Shown: positions 27,313-37,945 of the stretch, piece by piece | How the letters are laid out: each line of letters begins with the position of its first letter | Position numbering within the stretch: position 1 is the first letter of the stretch | NCBI RefSeq assembly: GCF_900109045.1 | Contig: NZ_FNYL01000011.1 | Coordinates: forward strand, 186,001-250,000 | From: Dyadobacter sp. SG02 | GTDB lineage: Bacteria > Bacteroidota > Bacteroidia > Cytophagales > Spirosomataceae | DNA length: 64,000 bases | Direction: 5' to 3' | Notes under the pieces: generated by a model | The model's input: the letters and a program-made list of their open reading frames with translations, nothing else | Told to the model about the DNA's origin: nothing | Databases searched by the model: none | Position numbers and translations under genes: made by a program

Positions 27313-27885
27313 ATGAAGACTTCGATCATTAACAGCATCGCCAATCTTGACCAACTCGGAAAAAAACTGGTCAGGTTCGGCATCGTGGTAGTCTTTCTCT
27401 GGATAGGAGGACTCAAATTCTTCACTTACGAGGCCGACGGCATCGTGCCGTTCGTGGCCAACAGCCCGTTTATGTCTTTTTTCTATCACCATCCGCAGGA
27501 TTACAAAGGCCATATCAACAAAGAGGGCGAGCTCATCGCCGCCAATCACCAGTGGCATATCAACAACAATACCTACGGTTTCTCTTATGGCCTGGGAGCA
27601 TTCCTGGTGGCGGCCGCAGTGCTGGTGGCATTGTACAAGGTAGCGCCGGTGCCCAGTATGGCAGCGAGTATGCTGATCTTCATCATGACGCTGGGTACCC
27701 TGTCATTTCTGATCACCACACCCGAAAGCTGGGTGCCTCCCCTCGGCGACGCGCAATGGGGCTTCCCGTACCTGTCCGGGCTAGGGCGGCTGGTGATCAA
27801 GGACCTGGTCATCCTGGGCGGTGCGATCATCACCTTGAGCGAAACGGCCCGGTATTACCTGGATAGCCGGAAAGGGAAAAACTGA
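27313..27885 (+). CDS. DUF417 (YkgB/RclC-like) inner membrane protein
   Basis: A 190-aa protein with four membrane helices. It carries the DUF417 landmarks: RFGIVVVFLWIGGLKFFTYE, then EADGIVPFVANSPFM, and a C-terminal GRLVIKDLVILGGAIITL. E. coli RclC of this family protects against reactive chlorine species, but many members are uncharacterised. The gene follows an AraC regulator and has a promoter-like -7 box and a strong terminator of its own. Confidence 0.88.
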   Translation: MKTSIINSIANLDQLGKKLVRFGIVVVFLWIGGLKFFTYEADGIVPFVANSPFMSFFYHHPQDYKGHINKEGELIAANHQWHINNNTYGFSYGLGAFLVAAAVLVALYKVAPVPSMAASMLIFIMTLGTLSFLITTPESWVPPLGDAQWGFPYLSGLGRLVIKDLVILGGAIITLSETARYYLDSRKGKN

Positions 27886-27900
27886 ATTTTTGCATATCAT

Positions 27901-27932
27901 ACAAAAGGCCCACGGTAACGCGGGCCTTTTGT
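27901..27932. terminator. Bidirectional terminator
   Basis: Perfect 11-bp stem ACAAAAGGCCC / GGGCCTTTTGT between the convergent DUF417 and DHFR-like genes, with T-rich tails on both strands. Confidence 0.88.
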
Positions 27933-27960
27933 GCATTCATTAATGCGGGCTCTGCAAAAG

Positions 27961-28512
27961 CTATTTTTTGACCGGCTCATAGTAAAGCGTCACGTTCCCG
28001 CTATCGAACGTTTTCGTCTTCATCAGTTTCAACATGGTCCAGTCGTTCAGATTTTCGAACATCGCCAGACCTTCTCCGGCAATCACGGGGTGGATCGTGA
28101 GCTGGAATTCGTCTATTAAACCCAATTTCAGCATTTGGACAATCAGGCTACGACTTCCCACCAGGATGTCCCCGCCGTCCTGCTGCGTGAGCGCGCGAAC
28201 TTCTTCCTCGAGACCGCCCCTGGCTACCCGGGCGCTTTTCCAATCGACATCGTTCAAAGTGCGTGAAAAGACAATTTTAGGAATCGCGTCCATCACGACC
28301 GCGAATTCATCCATGGCCTTCTCGCCCGATGGGTTTGCTACAAAAGGCCTCCAATATTCCATCAAATGGTAGGTTATCCGCCCATACAGAATGGCATCCG
28401 CGTTGCGCAACAGGTCGGTATAATGCTGGTGCAGCTCCTCGTCCGCAATCCCTTTGGTGTGATCGCAAACGCCGTCCAACGTCATATTCATTCCGGCTAT
28501 TATTTTTCTCAT
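27961..28512 (-). CDS. Dihydrofolate reductase family protein (RibD C-terminal-like)
   Basis: A 183-aa protein with the RibD-C/DHFR-like fold: start RKIIAGMNMTLDGV, NADAILYGRITYHLM, the AIPKIVFSRTL strand, GGDILVGSRSLI (NADPH-binding turn) and a final FQLTIHPVIAGEG. These stand-alone proteins are presumed NAD(P)H-dependent reductases of unknown substrate; this is not housekeeping FolA. It lies downstream of an AraC gene on the same strand. Confidence 0.9.
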   Translation of the reverse strand: MRKIIAGMNMTLDGVCDHTKGIADEELHQHYTDLLRNADAILYGRITYHLMEYWRPFVANPSGEKAMDEFAVVMDAIPKIVFSRTLNDVDWKSARVARGGLEEEVRALTQQDGGDILVGSRSLIVQMLKLGLIDEFQLTIHPVIAGEGLAMFENLNDWTMLKLMKTKTFDSGNVTLYYEPVKK

Positions 28513-28632
28513 GTGATTTCGTAACTGGTGAACGTCTTTTAACCGGCACTAAATTAGACAGATACGATAGCTGAGCGGATTGTCATTCAGGACAAAAAGA
28601 GGGGGGATTAACGACATGATGCGGCTTAGCGT

Positions 28633-29547
28633 TCAAGCCAACGACTTCCTGTAACCCAAAGGCGTCAAGTCTGTCTTGCTCTTGAACAACCGGCTGAACG
28701 ATTGCGGGAACTCGAAACCGAGCTGGAAACCGATTTCACTCACAGTCAGACTGGTTTGGGTAAGAAGTTCTTTGGCCTTTTCGATCACATAGCGATGAAT
28801 GTGCTGCTGCGCATTCTGGCCTGTCAGGTTTTTGAGGAGATCGCTGAGGTAGTTGTCCGAAAAGTTGAGTGCGCCTGCCAGGTACGACACCGTCGGCAGC
28901 CCATCCAGAACGGGGCGGTCCGTATTAAAATAGTCGGATAATACTTTTTCAAAGCGTATCAGCACATCGCTGCTGACGGGCTTCCTGGTAATGAATTGCC
29001 GGCCGTAAAACCGATGCGCGTAGCTGAGCAACAGTTCAATGTGGGCAACGATGACGTCTTCGGAATAAGCATCGATCCGCGCGCTGATTTCGTCGCGAAG
29101 CATTTTCATCAAAGAAATTACCAGGCTTTCCTCATGTTCGGAGAGATGCAGCGCCTCGTTGACAGCATAGTCGAAAAAACCATAGTCTTTCATTCGCTGT
29201 CCGAGCGGGTGCTTTCGGATGAAATCAGGATGGAACACGACGCACCAGCCGCTGGGTTTGTGGTCGTCCGTAATGTTGCCCGTAACTTGTCCCGGCGCCG
29301 TGCAAAACATAATGCCTTCATCGAAATCGTAAAAGCCCTGTCCGTAACGTACTTTGCCGGTCACATTCCTTTTCAGCGAAACGCAGTACATATCCAGCAC
29401 CAGCGTCTGCATACGCGTATCCGCATTCGCGTGGTCCATCTCTTCGAAATTGAAAACACTCACCAACGGGTGCACCGGCTTCGGCAATGCCAGTATCCGG
29501 TGCTGCTCGGAGATCGAATGGACGATATAGGGTGCCTGTTTTTTCAT
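28633..29547 (-). CDS. AraC-family transcriptional regulator
   Basis: 304 aa. The N-terminal cupin-like sensor half (FDEGIMFCTAPGQVTGN) is followed by a C-terminal AraC domain with LLTQTSLTVSEIGFQLGFEF and PQSFSRLFKSKTDLTPLGYR. It lies between the aldo/keto reductase gene (51 bases upstream, same strand) and the DHFR-like gene (120 bases downstream), so it could control either oxidoreductase. Confidence 0.92.
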   Translation of the reverse strand: MKKQAPYIVHSISEQHRILALPKPVHPLVSVFNFEEMDHANADTRMQTLVLDMYCVSLKRNVTGKVRYGQGFYDFDEGIMFCTAPGQVTGNITDDHKPSGWCVVFHPDFIRKHPLGQRMKDYGFFDYAVNEALHLSEHEESLVISLMKMLRDEISARIDAYSEDVIVAHIELLLSYAHRFYGRQFITRKPVSSDVLIRFEKVLSDYFNTDRPVLDGLPTVSYLAGALNFSDNYLSDLLKNLTGQNAQQHIHRYVIEKAKELLTQTSLTVSEIGFQLGFEFPQSFSRLFKSKTDLTPLGYRKSLA

Positions 29548-29598
29548 AGGTTAAATATAATGCATGCAGGCAGAACACGCGCCCCGCCTGCATTGCCG

Positions 29599-30600
29599 CT
29601 ACCGGTCTATCGCCTGCATTCCGGCCTGGTCATACCGGTCGCCGGTTTCGGTTCCGAGCGGAATCACAGCTTCCAGGCGCGCCAAATCGTCGGCGCCGAG
29701 CCGGATTTCCGTCGCGGCGATATTCTCTTCCAGGTATTTACGGCGCTTGGTTCCCGGGATTGGCACCACGCCTTTTGCGATAACCCAGGCCAATGCAAGC
29801 TGCGACGACGTCACCTGCTTTTCATTCGCTATGGTCTGTATTTCAGCCAGCAGTTCCAGGTTTTTATAAAATTGTTCTCCCTGAAAACGCGGTATCGATC
29901 GCCTGAAATCATCCTGGGCCAGATCGTCCGGACTTTTCAGCTCGCCGCTGATAAACCCGCGGCCCAGCGGCGAGTACGCGACAAAGCCAATGCCCAGTTC
30001 TTCCAGCGTTTGCAAAATGCCCGCTTCCTCCGCACTCCGTTCAAAAAGCGAATACTCGGTCTGAACAGCGGTGATCGGATGGATGGCGTGCGCCCGTCTG
30101 ATCGTCTCGGCCGATACTTCCGACAGGCCAATGTAGCGCACTTTCCCTTCTTTCACGAGTTCCGACATCGCTTCCACCGTTTCTTCAACCGGCGTTTTGG
30201 GATCGAGGCGGTGCAGGTAATACAGGTCGATATAGTCCGTACCCAAATTGTGCAGGGATCGCTCCGCCGCTTTTTTGACATAAGCCTTATCCGCCCTGAA
30301 CTTCCAGGTTATCTGATCATTATCATCGATCTCCCACCCGAATTTCGTAGCAAGAAGGTAATTGTCGCGTCGCCCTTTCGTCGCTTTCGCAATCAATTGT
30401 TCGTTGATCAACGGCCCGTACAAATCCGCCGTGTCCAGAAAGTTGCCGCCCAGTTCCAGCGAGCGGTGAATGGTAGCAATGGCCTCCGCTTCATCGGCTT
30501 TTCCATAAATATCCATGTGAGCCATGCCGGTCATTCCCATACAGCCGAGCCCGAGCGACGGCACCACCAACCCCTGGCTTCCTAATTTTACAAGTTTCAT
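29599..30600 (-). CDS. Aldo/keto reductase
   Basis: 333 aa from ATG 30600 (MKLVKLGSQGLVVPSLGLGC). The frame extends upstream to 30771, but family alignment from memory puts the start here. The AKR catalytic tetrad is visible: Asp and Tyr in FLDTADLYGP, Lys in LLATKFGW, His in YYLHRLDP. The C-terminal NADPH site reads VPIPGTKRRKYLEEN. It resembles the YakC/pyridoxal- or IolS-like reductases that reduce aldehydes with NADPH. The SDR gene 98 bases upstream is behind a TetR operator, so the pair is probably co-regulated. Confidence 0.92.
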   Translation of the reverse strand: MKLVKLGSQGLVVPSLGLGCMGMTGMAHMDIYGKADEAEAIATIHRSLELGGNFLDTADLYGPLINEQLIAKATKGRRDNYLLATKFGWEIDDNDQITWKFRADKAYVKKAAERSLHNLGTDYIDLYYLHRLDPKTPVEETVEAMSELVKEGKVRYIGLSEVSAETIRRAHAIHPITAVQTEYSLFERSAEEAGILQTLEELGIGFVAYSPLGRGFISGELKSPDDLAQDDFRRSIPRFQGEQFYKNLELLAEIQTIANEKQVTSSQLALAWVIAKGVVPIPGTKRRKYLEENIAATEIRLGADDLARLEAVIPLGTETGDRYDQAGMQAIDR

Positions 30601-30698
30601 TTTTTGGTATTTTTGTGTTTGTTTGAACCAATGCAAAACTAGGTAAGGCCTCACGCGCAGGATTAACCATTTCCCGGAGGTTTGTATCCGAAACCCGG

Positions 30699-31490
30699 TC
30701 AGAGCACTTGAAGCACGCCCCCGTCGGCACGGAGCGACGAGCCATTGGTCGCCACGGCCAGCGGACTGCACAGGTAGGCGACCAGTCCCGCGATTTCTTC
30801 GGGCCGGATAAATCGCTGCAAAAGGGATTGCGGGTTGGTACTGCCCAGAATTGCGGCTTTCATTTGTTCCACATCCATGCCCTGCGCACCGGCAATCGCT
30901 TCGACGGTACCGGCCACACCGTCGGAATAGGTAGGCCCGCCCAGGATGCTGTTGACCGTCACTTCGGTCCCTTTGGTCAATTTGGAGAGCCCGTTGGCTA
31001 ACGAAAGCATCGCTGTTTTGGTGACACCGTAATGGATCATATCGGCCGGAACATTCACCCCGGATTCACTGCTGATAAACACTACCCTGCCCCATTTCCT
31101 TTCCAGCATTCCCGGTAATATCGCCTTCGAAAGGCGCGCCCCGCTCATGACATTCACCTGGAACACGCGCAGCCAATCGGCCTCGTCGATCTCTGAGAAT
31201 GGTTTCAATTCGAAAATTCCCACATTATTAATGAGGATATCGACTTCCGGCAGGCTGGCAATCAGCCTTGCCACGTCTTCGGGTTTAGAGAAATCAGCGG
31301 CAATACCCGTTACATTACCGGCGGGATCGGTTTCCAAAAGCCGCTTTACGGCCCCCGTCGTTTTTTCTTCGCTTCGACCGTTTACAATTACATTCGCGCC
31401 CTCTTCCAGCAGTTGCCGGGCGATTGCAAAGCCGATTCCCTGCGTCGAGCCGCTGATGAAAGCGGTCTTTTGTTTCAGTTTTAAGTCCAT
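30699..31490 (-). CDS. Short-chain dehydrogenase/reductase
   Basis: 263 aa from ATG 31490 (MDLKLKQKTAFISGS); an upstream ATG at 31523 would fall inside the operator, so it is rejected. The Rossmann glycine motif reads GSTQGIGFA, followed by NNVG and the catalytic Ser/Tyr/Lys (VFISSESG ... YGVTKTA). A classical SDR that oxidises or reduces a small alcohol or ketone with NAD(P). The operator at 31507-31532 matches that of the neighbouring tetR gene, so expression is probably induced by the TetR ligand. Confidence 0.92.
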   Translation of the reverse strand: MDLKLKQKTAFISGSTQGIGFAIARQLLEEGANVIVNGRSEEKTTGAVKRLLETDPAGNVTGIAADFSKPEDVARLIASLPEVDILINNVGIFELKPFSEIDEADWLRVFQVNVMSGARLSKAILPGMLERKWGRVVFISSESGVNVPADMIHYGVTKTAMLSLANGLSKLTKGTEVTVNSILGGPTYSDGVAGTVEAIAGAQGMDVEQMKAAILGSTNPQSLLQRFIRPEEIAGLVAYLCSPLAVATNGSSLRADGGVLQVL

Positions 31491-31506
31491 TGAATTTGAT
31501 ATAATT

Positions 31507-31532
31507 ATTTTTGTATTGATCATTACAAAAAT
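31507..31532. promoter_or_regulatory. TetR operator upstream of the SDR gene
   Basis: A 26-bp near-perfect palindrome with half-sites ATTTTTGTA and TACAAAAAT around TGATCA. Only one symmetric pair (positions 10 and 17) breaks the symmetry. It matches the perfect palindrome before tetR (32136-32163) and lies 17 bases before the SDR start. Confidence 0.85.
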
Positions 31533-31546
31533 GGCGCTAAAAAAGG

Positions 31547-32128
31547 TTAGCTAATGACCGACAACTGCATTTCGATCAGTTCACGCAAACTTGTTCTGTC
31601 GGGGTGAATGCGCCTGGTCACGTTCATTCCGTTCCAGACCGTTACCAGGTAGCGACCGAGCAGTTCCGGCGCGGTTGGGTTCGCAATTGTCCCGGCTAGT
31701 TGCTCCTTTCGGATCGCGTCGGCAAACATTTGTTCCACCTCCTCCAAAATCGCCGCCGCCTCCGCTTCCAGTTCCGCATCCAGGAACGTCATCTCCGTAA
31801 CCGCATTCGCGATAATGCACCCGCGCATGTGCGTGTCGTGATCCGCATCCGCGATGCTTCGGAAAAAGTCCTTGATTTCTTTCACAGGCGATTCAGATCG
31901 GTCGAGTTGGGCTTTGAATTCCCGGAATGCCTCCCGGCGCTGCCCGATAGCTTTGCTGAAAAGCTCCTTTTTACCTCCTTTGAAGGTATTATAAAAGCTA
32001 CCGCTGCCCATATCGGTCGCTTTGAGCAGGTCATCGAGGGAGGTGGCACCAAAGCCTTTTTCCCAGAATACCCGCTGCGCTTTGAGTAGTACCTGCTTGT
32101 GGTCGATGGATGACGGTCTGCCACGCAT
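31547..32128 (-). CDS. TetR/AcrR-family transcriptional regulator
   Basis: 193 aa with an N-terminal helix-turn-helix (VFWEKGFGATSLDDLLKATD, then GSGSFYNTFKGGKKELF) and a C-terminal ligand domain with HMRGCIIANAV. It is closest to the AcuR/YxaF-type subfamily that represses neighbouring oxidoreductases. The perfect palindrome 8 bp upstream of its start indicates autorepression. The matching palindrome before the SDR gene indicates control of the SDR/AKR pair. It is paralogous to the TetR at 46434, and that operator shares the TTTTGTA half-site. Confidence 0.93.
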   Translation of the reverse strand: MRGRPSSIDHKQVLLKAQRVFWEKGFGATSLDDLLKATDMGSGSFYNTFKGGKKELFSKAIGQRREAFREFKAQLDRSESPVKEIKDFFRSIADADHDTHMRGCIIANAVTEMTFLDAELEAEAAAILEEVEQMFADAIRKEQLAGTIANPTAPELLGRYLVTVWNGMNVTRRIHPDRTSLRELIEMQLSVIS

Positions 32129-32135
32129 AGTGTTT

Positions 32136-32163
32136 TATTTTTGTATTGATCAATACAAAAATA
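32136..32163. promoter_or_regulatory. Perfect 28-bp palindromic TetR operator with -7 boxes in both arms
   Basis: Half-site TATTTTTGTATTGA is followed by its exact reverse complement; the centre lies between 32149 and 32150. The first eight bases of each arm, TATTTTTG, fit the TAnnTTTG -7 element on each strand. A bound repressor could therefore block both tetR (minus) and the metalloprotease gene (plus). Confidence 0.9.
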
Positions 32164-32314
32164 GGGTACGCATTTTAGAATGGCAAATCCGTTCAGCGAT
32201 TTTCCCACGTCGTTCATCGACTATGCCCGCCTGCTCCCCGCTTCCCGGTTTAGTTTTGATCATCCGAATGCACCAGCATTCGACCAGAGCGAAATCATTA
32301 AAATTACATCGATC

Positions 32315-33901
32315 ATGAAAGCAAAGAGTCTATTAGTCAGAACAGGCATACTGCTGTTTGCCGCATTTCAAATTACCTCCTGCCGGGAAATGACGCCTGA
32401 AAACGGCGTGACAGCTGCCCCTGAGTCGGGTATCGGCCGCTCCGCAGCGGAGTTAGCCTACCCGGGCGAAACCGGCGTCCATCGAAAAGGCACATTCCGC
32501 GGACACGAGATTACCTACTCCGAAATCGACGGCAAAGCGGTATTTGAAGGGGATATTATCCTTACGCCCGAACAACTGGGCCAGGGTAATGCCCGTACCC
32601 AAGCCCTCATCAAGCTTTCTTCGCTCTGGCGGAATGGCAGGGTGCCCTACACGATCGACCCATCCATTACCAATAAAACGCCTGTTCTGGAAGCCATTGC
32701 AGAGCTGGAAGCTACCACGCCGGTGCGGTTTGTGGAGCGTCGCGGACAAATTCCCGGACTACCGAACTACCCGGTTGTACGATCCAGTTTCGTGACTTTC
32801 AAAAGGGCGAAAGGCTATTCTTCATCGATTGGTCAGGTGGGTGGCGAGCAGTTTATCACGCTACCTGTGGATGCGACAAAAGGAGGTGTACTGCACGAAA
32901 TCGGTCACACGATCGGGCTGTCGCACGAGCATACCCGGCCGGACCGGAATGTTTACATTAAAATCAATTCGGCCAACATGAACGAAGCCGACCTGCCCAA
33001 TGTGGGCAAAGTGCCTGACAATGGCTACGACCCGCATGCATATGGGCTCTTCGATTTCGGTTCCATCATGATGCTCGATTCGTGGGCCTATTCCAAAAAC
33101 GGCTTGCCCGTGATGACCACCGTCGACGGCAAAACCTTCACCGTACAACGCGACCATCTTTCGACCAACGACGTCAATGGCATTATCAACATGTATGCGA
33201 ATGTCTTCGTCGGGAAGCCGGACGACATTTACCTCGCCGACTCGACCACCGGAAAAATGGCGAAATATTCGGGACACTTCCCGGGCGCCAAGAAAATGCT
33301 TTTTACCCCCGAACGACTGTACATTACCGACGGATCGACGCTCTTCCAGGCGGACACGAAGACAGCCAGAGGATACGGCGTCCTGATGACCACCCCGGGC
33401 ATCAAGGCAATGGCCTACGCCAACGATTTTTTATATTTTCTCCAAGACGGCTATCTCTGCAAAATAGACATCCCCTACAACGCTGGCAAAACCACGATGC
33501 CAGGCCAGTACTGGCTCCCGGCCACTGCTATGACCTATTCCTACGGATTCCTCTTCATCGTGAGTGGCGATATTCTGTTCCGCGTATCGCTCAATGGCCA
33601 GAACTTCGTATCCATGGGCGCAGGTTATAAAGGCGTCACCGAAATAGCGCAACTGAATGATAAGGTGTACCTCATCAAACCGGACGGCAAGCTCTACAAA
33701 ATCAACACCATGACCGGCGCAGCCACGGTACACACCGCCAACATCTTCGCCGCGGGCGCACAACTGGCTTCCAATGGCAGGAGCCTGCTCGTTACCAGCG
33801 GCAATACGCTATATAGTGTACCGGAAAACGGTGTTACGAAAGCGGTTTCGAACGGATGGTCCGGAGTTACGGAGCTGGCCGTGAACGAGTTTGAAGATTA
33901 A
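32315..33901 (+). CDS. Astacin-like (M12A) zinc metalloprotease lipoprotein
   Basis: 528 aa from ATG 32315 (MKAKSLLVRTGILLF); earlier ATGs in the frame precede the signal sequence. A lipobox-like ITSC near residue 26 suggests a lipoprotein. Residues about 90-300 are the protease: the zinc site HEIGHTIGLSHEH contains the HExxHxxGxxH of metzincins plus the astacin-type Glu, and a Met-turn (GSIMMLDSWAYS) follows. The C-terminal 230 residues are a repetitive beta-propeller-like region (YLADSTTGKMAKYSG). Bacteroidota members of M12A are secreted peptidases. The gene starts about 170 bases from the TetR palindrome. Confidence 0.92.
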   Translation: MKAKSLLVRTGILLFAAFQITSCREMTPENGVTAAPESGIGRSAAELAYPGETGVHRKGTFRGHEITYSEIDGKAVFEGDIILTPEQLGQGNARTQALIKLSSLWRNGRVPYTIDPSITNKTPVLEAIAELEATTPVRFVERRGQIPGLPNYPVVRSSFVTFKRAKGYSSSIGQVGGEQFITLPVDATKGGVLHEIGHTIGLSHEHTRPDRNVYIKINSANMNEADLPNVGKVPDNGYDPHAYGLFDFGSIMMLDSWAYSKNGLPVMTTVDGKTFTVQRDHLSTNDVNGIINMYANVFVGKPDDIYLADSTTGKMAKYSGHFPGAKKMLFTPERLYITDGSTLFQADTKTARGYGVLMTTPGIKAMAYANDFLYFLQDGYLCKIDIPYNAGKTTMPGQYWLPATAMTYSYGFLFIVSGDILFRVSLNGQNFVSMGAGYKGVTEIAQLNDKVYLIKPDGKLYKINTMTGAATVHTANIFAAGAQLASNGRSLLVTSGNTLYSVPENGVTKAVSNGWSGVTELAVNEFED

Positions 33902-34125
33902 ACCCCTATACCGTAATTACTCAAAATCCATTTCAAAGTCTTATCCCGCTCTTTCTCGGTATCAAACTGCCAGCGGCCTACTTCGGTTAGGCCTTCCTGG
34001 TTTCCCTGGGCTGGTACGGATTCGAAGACGATCTCATAACGGATACCGTTTTCTTTCTTGATACTATCGATGTTTTCGAGATTGATCGCACGATCTTGTT
34101 TCTCGGTGTGAATGAAGGTCGGCAT
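33898..34125 (-). CDS. Hypothetical 75-aa protein
   Basis: A soluble, charged protein (MPTFIHTEKQDRAINLENID ... LKWILSNYGIGV) with a beta-rich look. I do not recognise a family. It is convergent with the metalloprotease gene and their stops overlap by 4 bases. A 15-bp perfect inverted repeat lies just upstream (34129-34180), probably regulatory. The even charge pattern and absence of stops favour a real gene. Confidence 0.6.
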   Translation of the reverse strand: MPTFIHTEKQDRAINLENIDSIKKENGIRYEIVFESVPAQGNQEGLTEVGRWQFDTEKERDKTLKWILSNYGIGV

Positions 34126-34445
34126 AGTCGGATTGGATTGAGCAGTGTTAGTTTTTCACAACATAGCTCAATCCAATCCGGCATCCAAACAAATCTCATC
34201 AAAGGCAATTTATCAGGGATGAACCGTTCAAATCCATGATGGTATTTTAAAAAACCGGGGAGTAACCATCGCCCTTTTCGCGAGCGCTGCCGCGAAAAAT
34301 ACACACATTCCCATGCGATCACTGGCAGGCTGCGCACGCCCGGGTTTTTGACCTGCTGGCGGCAAGAATTGTGTCATCTTCGGCCGTGGCATGATTTGTT
34401 TGCTTTATCAGTTTTGAAATACTGCATTATGCCTGACCTGATTGC
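34126..34445. other. Intergenic region with a 15-bp inverted repeat
   Basis: CGGATTGGATTGAGC at 34129-34143 and its perfect reverse complement at 34166-34180 flank a 22-base loop, 4 bases before the ATG of the 75-aa gene. The loop contains TATGTTGT on the minus strand, a weak -7-like box. Beyond the repeat I see nothing of note up to the response regulator at 34446. Confidence 0.6.
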
Positions 34446-34868
34446 ATGAAGACTATTTATCTGGCCGATGACGACGAAGACGATCGCATGCTGATCCGCG
34501 CCTCTGTGGAACAGGTCATCAGTCCCGTGCGGATCGTTGAACTGGAGTCGGGGGAAGAGCTTGTCAGGCTGGTTGTCGATCAGGGTGTGACGGACGACCC
34601 GGTAATGATCATCATGGATATGAATATGCCGCGGCTGAGTGGCCTGGAAACGCTCAACATCCTGAAAACGAACAATGCTACCTGCCATATCCCGGTTGTA
34701 ATACTCTCGACAATCTCGAATCGCTCGCTCGTGCGCGACGCGTATGCACGCGGGGTCAATGCATTTCTGGAAAAGCCTGTGCACGAAGCTGATTTCTTAA
34801 AACTGGCCCAGGCTGTGGACACCTGTTTCCTGAATGCCAGCTACACCCGTGATGCTAAACGATTTTAA
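34446..34868 (+). CDS. Single-domain response regulator (Rcp1/CheY-like)
   Basis: 140 aa, a receiver domain only. Acidic pair ADDDEDD at the start, phosphoacceptor Asp in IIMDMNMPRLSG near residue 59, Thr in ILSTIS and Lys in LEKPVHE. No output domain, so it probably signals by protein contact with a phytochrome- or PAS-type kinase encoded elsewhere. Followed 16 bases later by another response regulator in the same direction. Confidence 0.92.
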   Translation: MKTIYLADDDEDDRMLIRASVEQVISPVRIVELESGEELVRLVVDQGVTDDPVMIIMDMNMPRLSGLETLNILKTNNATCHIPVVILSTISNRSLVRDAYARGVNAFLEKPVHEADFLKLAQAVDTCFLNASYTRDAKRF

Positions 34869-34884
34869 TTCGGAAGATCAATCC

Positions 34885-35358
34885 ATGAGCAAAAAAGAAA
34901 TCTACCTGGTAGAAGATTCGAGCGACTGCCGCCAGCTCGTAAGAGGCATTTTTACCAAATTTTTGGCTGATTACCACGTCAGGTTCTTTCAAGGTGCTCA
35001 GGAACTCTACCAGTACATGGTCTTGCAATCGGCCGAGCAGTTCAAAGGACGGCGGCCTGCGCTCATTATCATCGATCTACAACTGCCGAATATCAATGGG
35101 CTGGAACTGTTGAAACTGATTCGCCAGACGCCTTCAAATACTGAAACTGCGTGGAAAACGATCCCGGTCGTAATCCTGAGCGGCAGCGCCAACCAGCAGG
35201 ATATCAACCGTTGCTACCAGGCCGGCGCGAATTCTTTTTTCATCAAGCCTGTGGAATTCGAGGAATGGCAGGCCATGCTCAACACGATGTGCCGCTATTG
35301 GATCGACTATAACCGCCTGGCCATGACGGAAATTCCCAACGAAATCCCAGCACAGTGA
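34885..35358 (+). CDS. Single-domain response regulator
   Basis: 157 aa from ATG 34885 (MSKKEIYLVEDSS), preferred over the ATG at 34834, which overlaps the upstream gene. The receiver has EDSSDC, phosphoacceptor Asp in LIIIDLQLPNING, Ser in VILSGSA and Lys in FIKPVEF. It is divergent from the preceding regulator (the two share mainly the core), so they may form a relay or compete for one kinase. No kinase is encoded nearby. Confidence 0.92.
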   Translation: MSKKEIYLVEDSSDCRQLVRGIFTKFLADYHVRFFQGAQELYQYMVLQSAEQFKGRRPALIIIDLQLPNINGLELLKLIRQTPSNTETAWKTIPVVILSGSANQQDINRCYQAGANSFFIKPVEFEEWQAMLNTMCRYWIDYNRLAMTEIPNEIPAQ

Positions 35359-35429
35359 CGCAATGCCGTATCAATCCCGTACTTCTACCACCAGGCCATG
35401 TCCTCGTCGCGGCTTCCCATTCCGGGGAC

Positions 35430-35588
35430 TTAGGTACCCGTGTATTTCTGTTTGGTAATGTGAACCCGATACACATACCATTGGCCGGATGCGCGGTGAA
35501 GTACTTTAAAGTGTCCCCAAAAACCCCCAGGGACGCCGTCGATTGCAACTTTCGTTGAAAAAACCAAGGTTTCCGAGGCGTGTGACAT
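35430..35588 (-). CDS. Candidate small protein, 52 aa
   Basis: The minus-strand frame from ATG 35588 (MSHASETLVFSTKVAIDGVP) ends in SGQWYVYRVHITKQKYTGT. An alternative ATG at 35687 would give 85 aa. The amino-acid mix, rich in aromatic and beta-strand residues, looks natural, but no promoter is clear and I do not know a family. The rest of the 368-base gap before the catalase holds nothing else I can name. Confidence 0.35.
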   Translation of the reverse strand: MSHASETLVFSTKVAIDGVPGGFWGHFKVLHRASGQWYVYRVHITKQKYTGT

Positions 35589-35726
35589 CGCGTCATTATG
35601 GTGGTTGATGCGGCCGCGGAATATCACCGATCTCTTGAAAGGGTGCGTCAGCAACTGGCATACCAAGGCTGAAATATGCTGGAACACGTTTTGCTGGAAG
35701 CCTCCGATTTAAAACCATCAACAACT

Positions 35727-37919
<2,193 letters not shown>

Positions 37920-37945
37920 TAAAATCATCTAAAAATCATCTCATA

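Noticed and set aside
28996-30585. 529-aa plus-strand frame
   Set aside because: It runs opposite the AraC and aldo/keto reductase genes, both with clear family motifs; its own product is basic, low in structure and unlike any protein I know.
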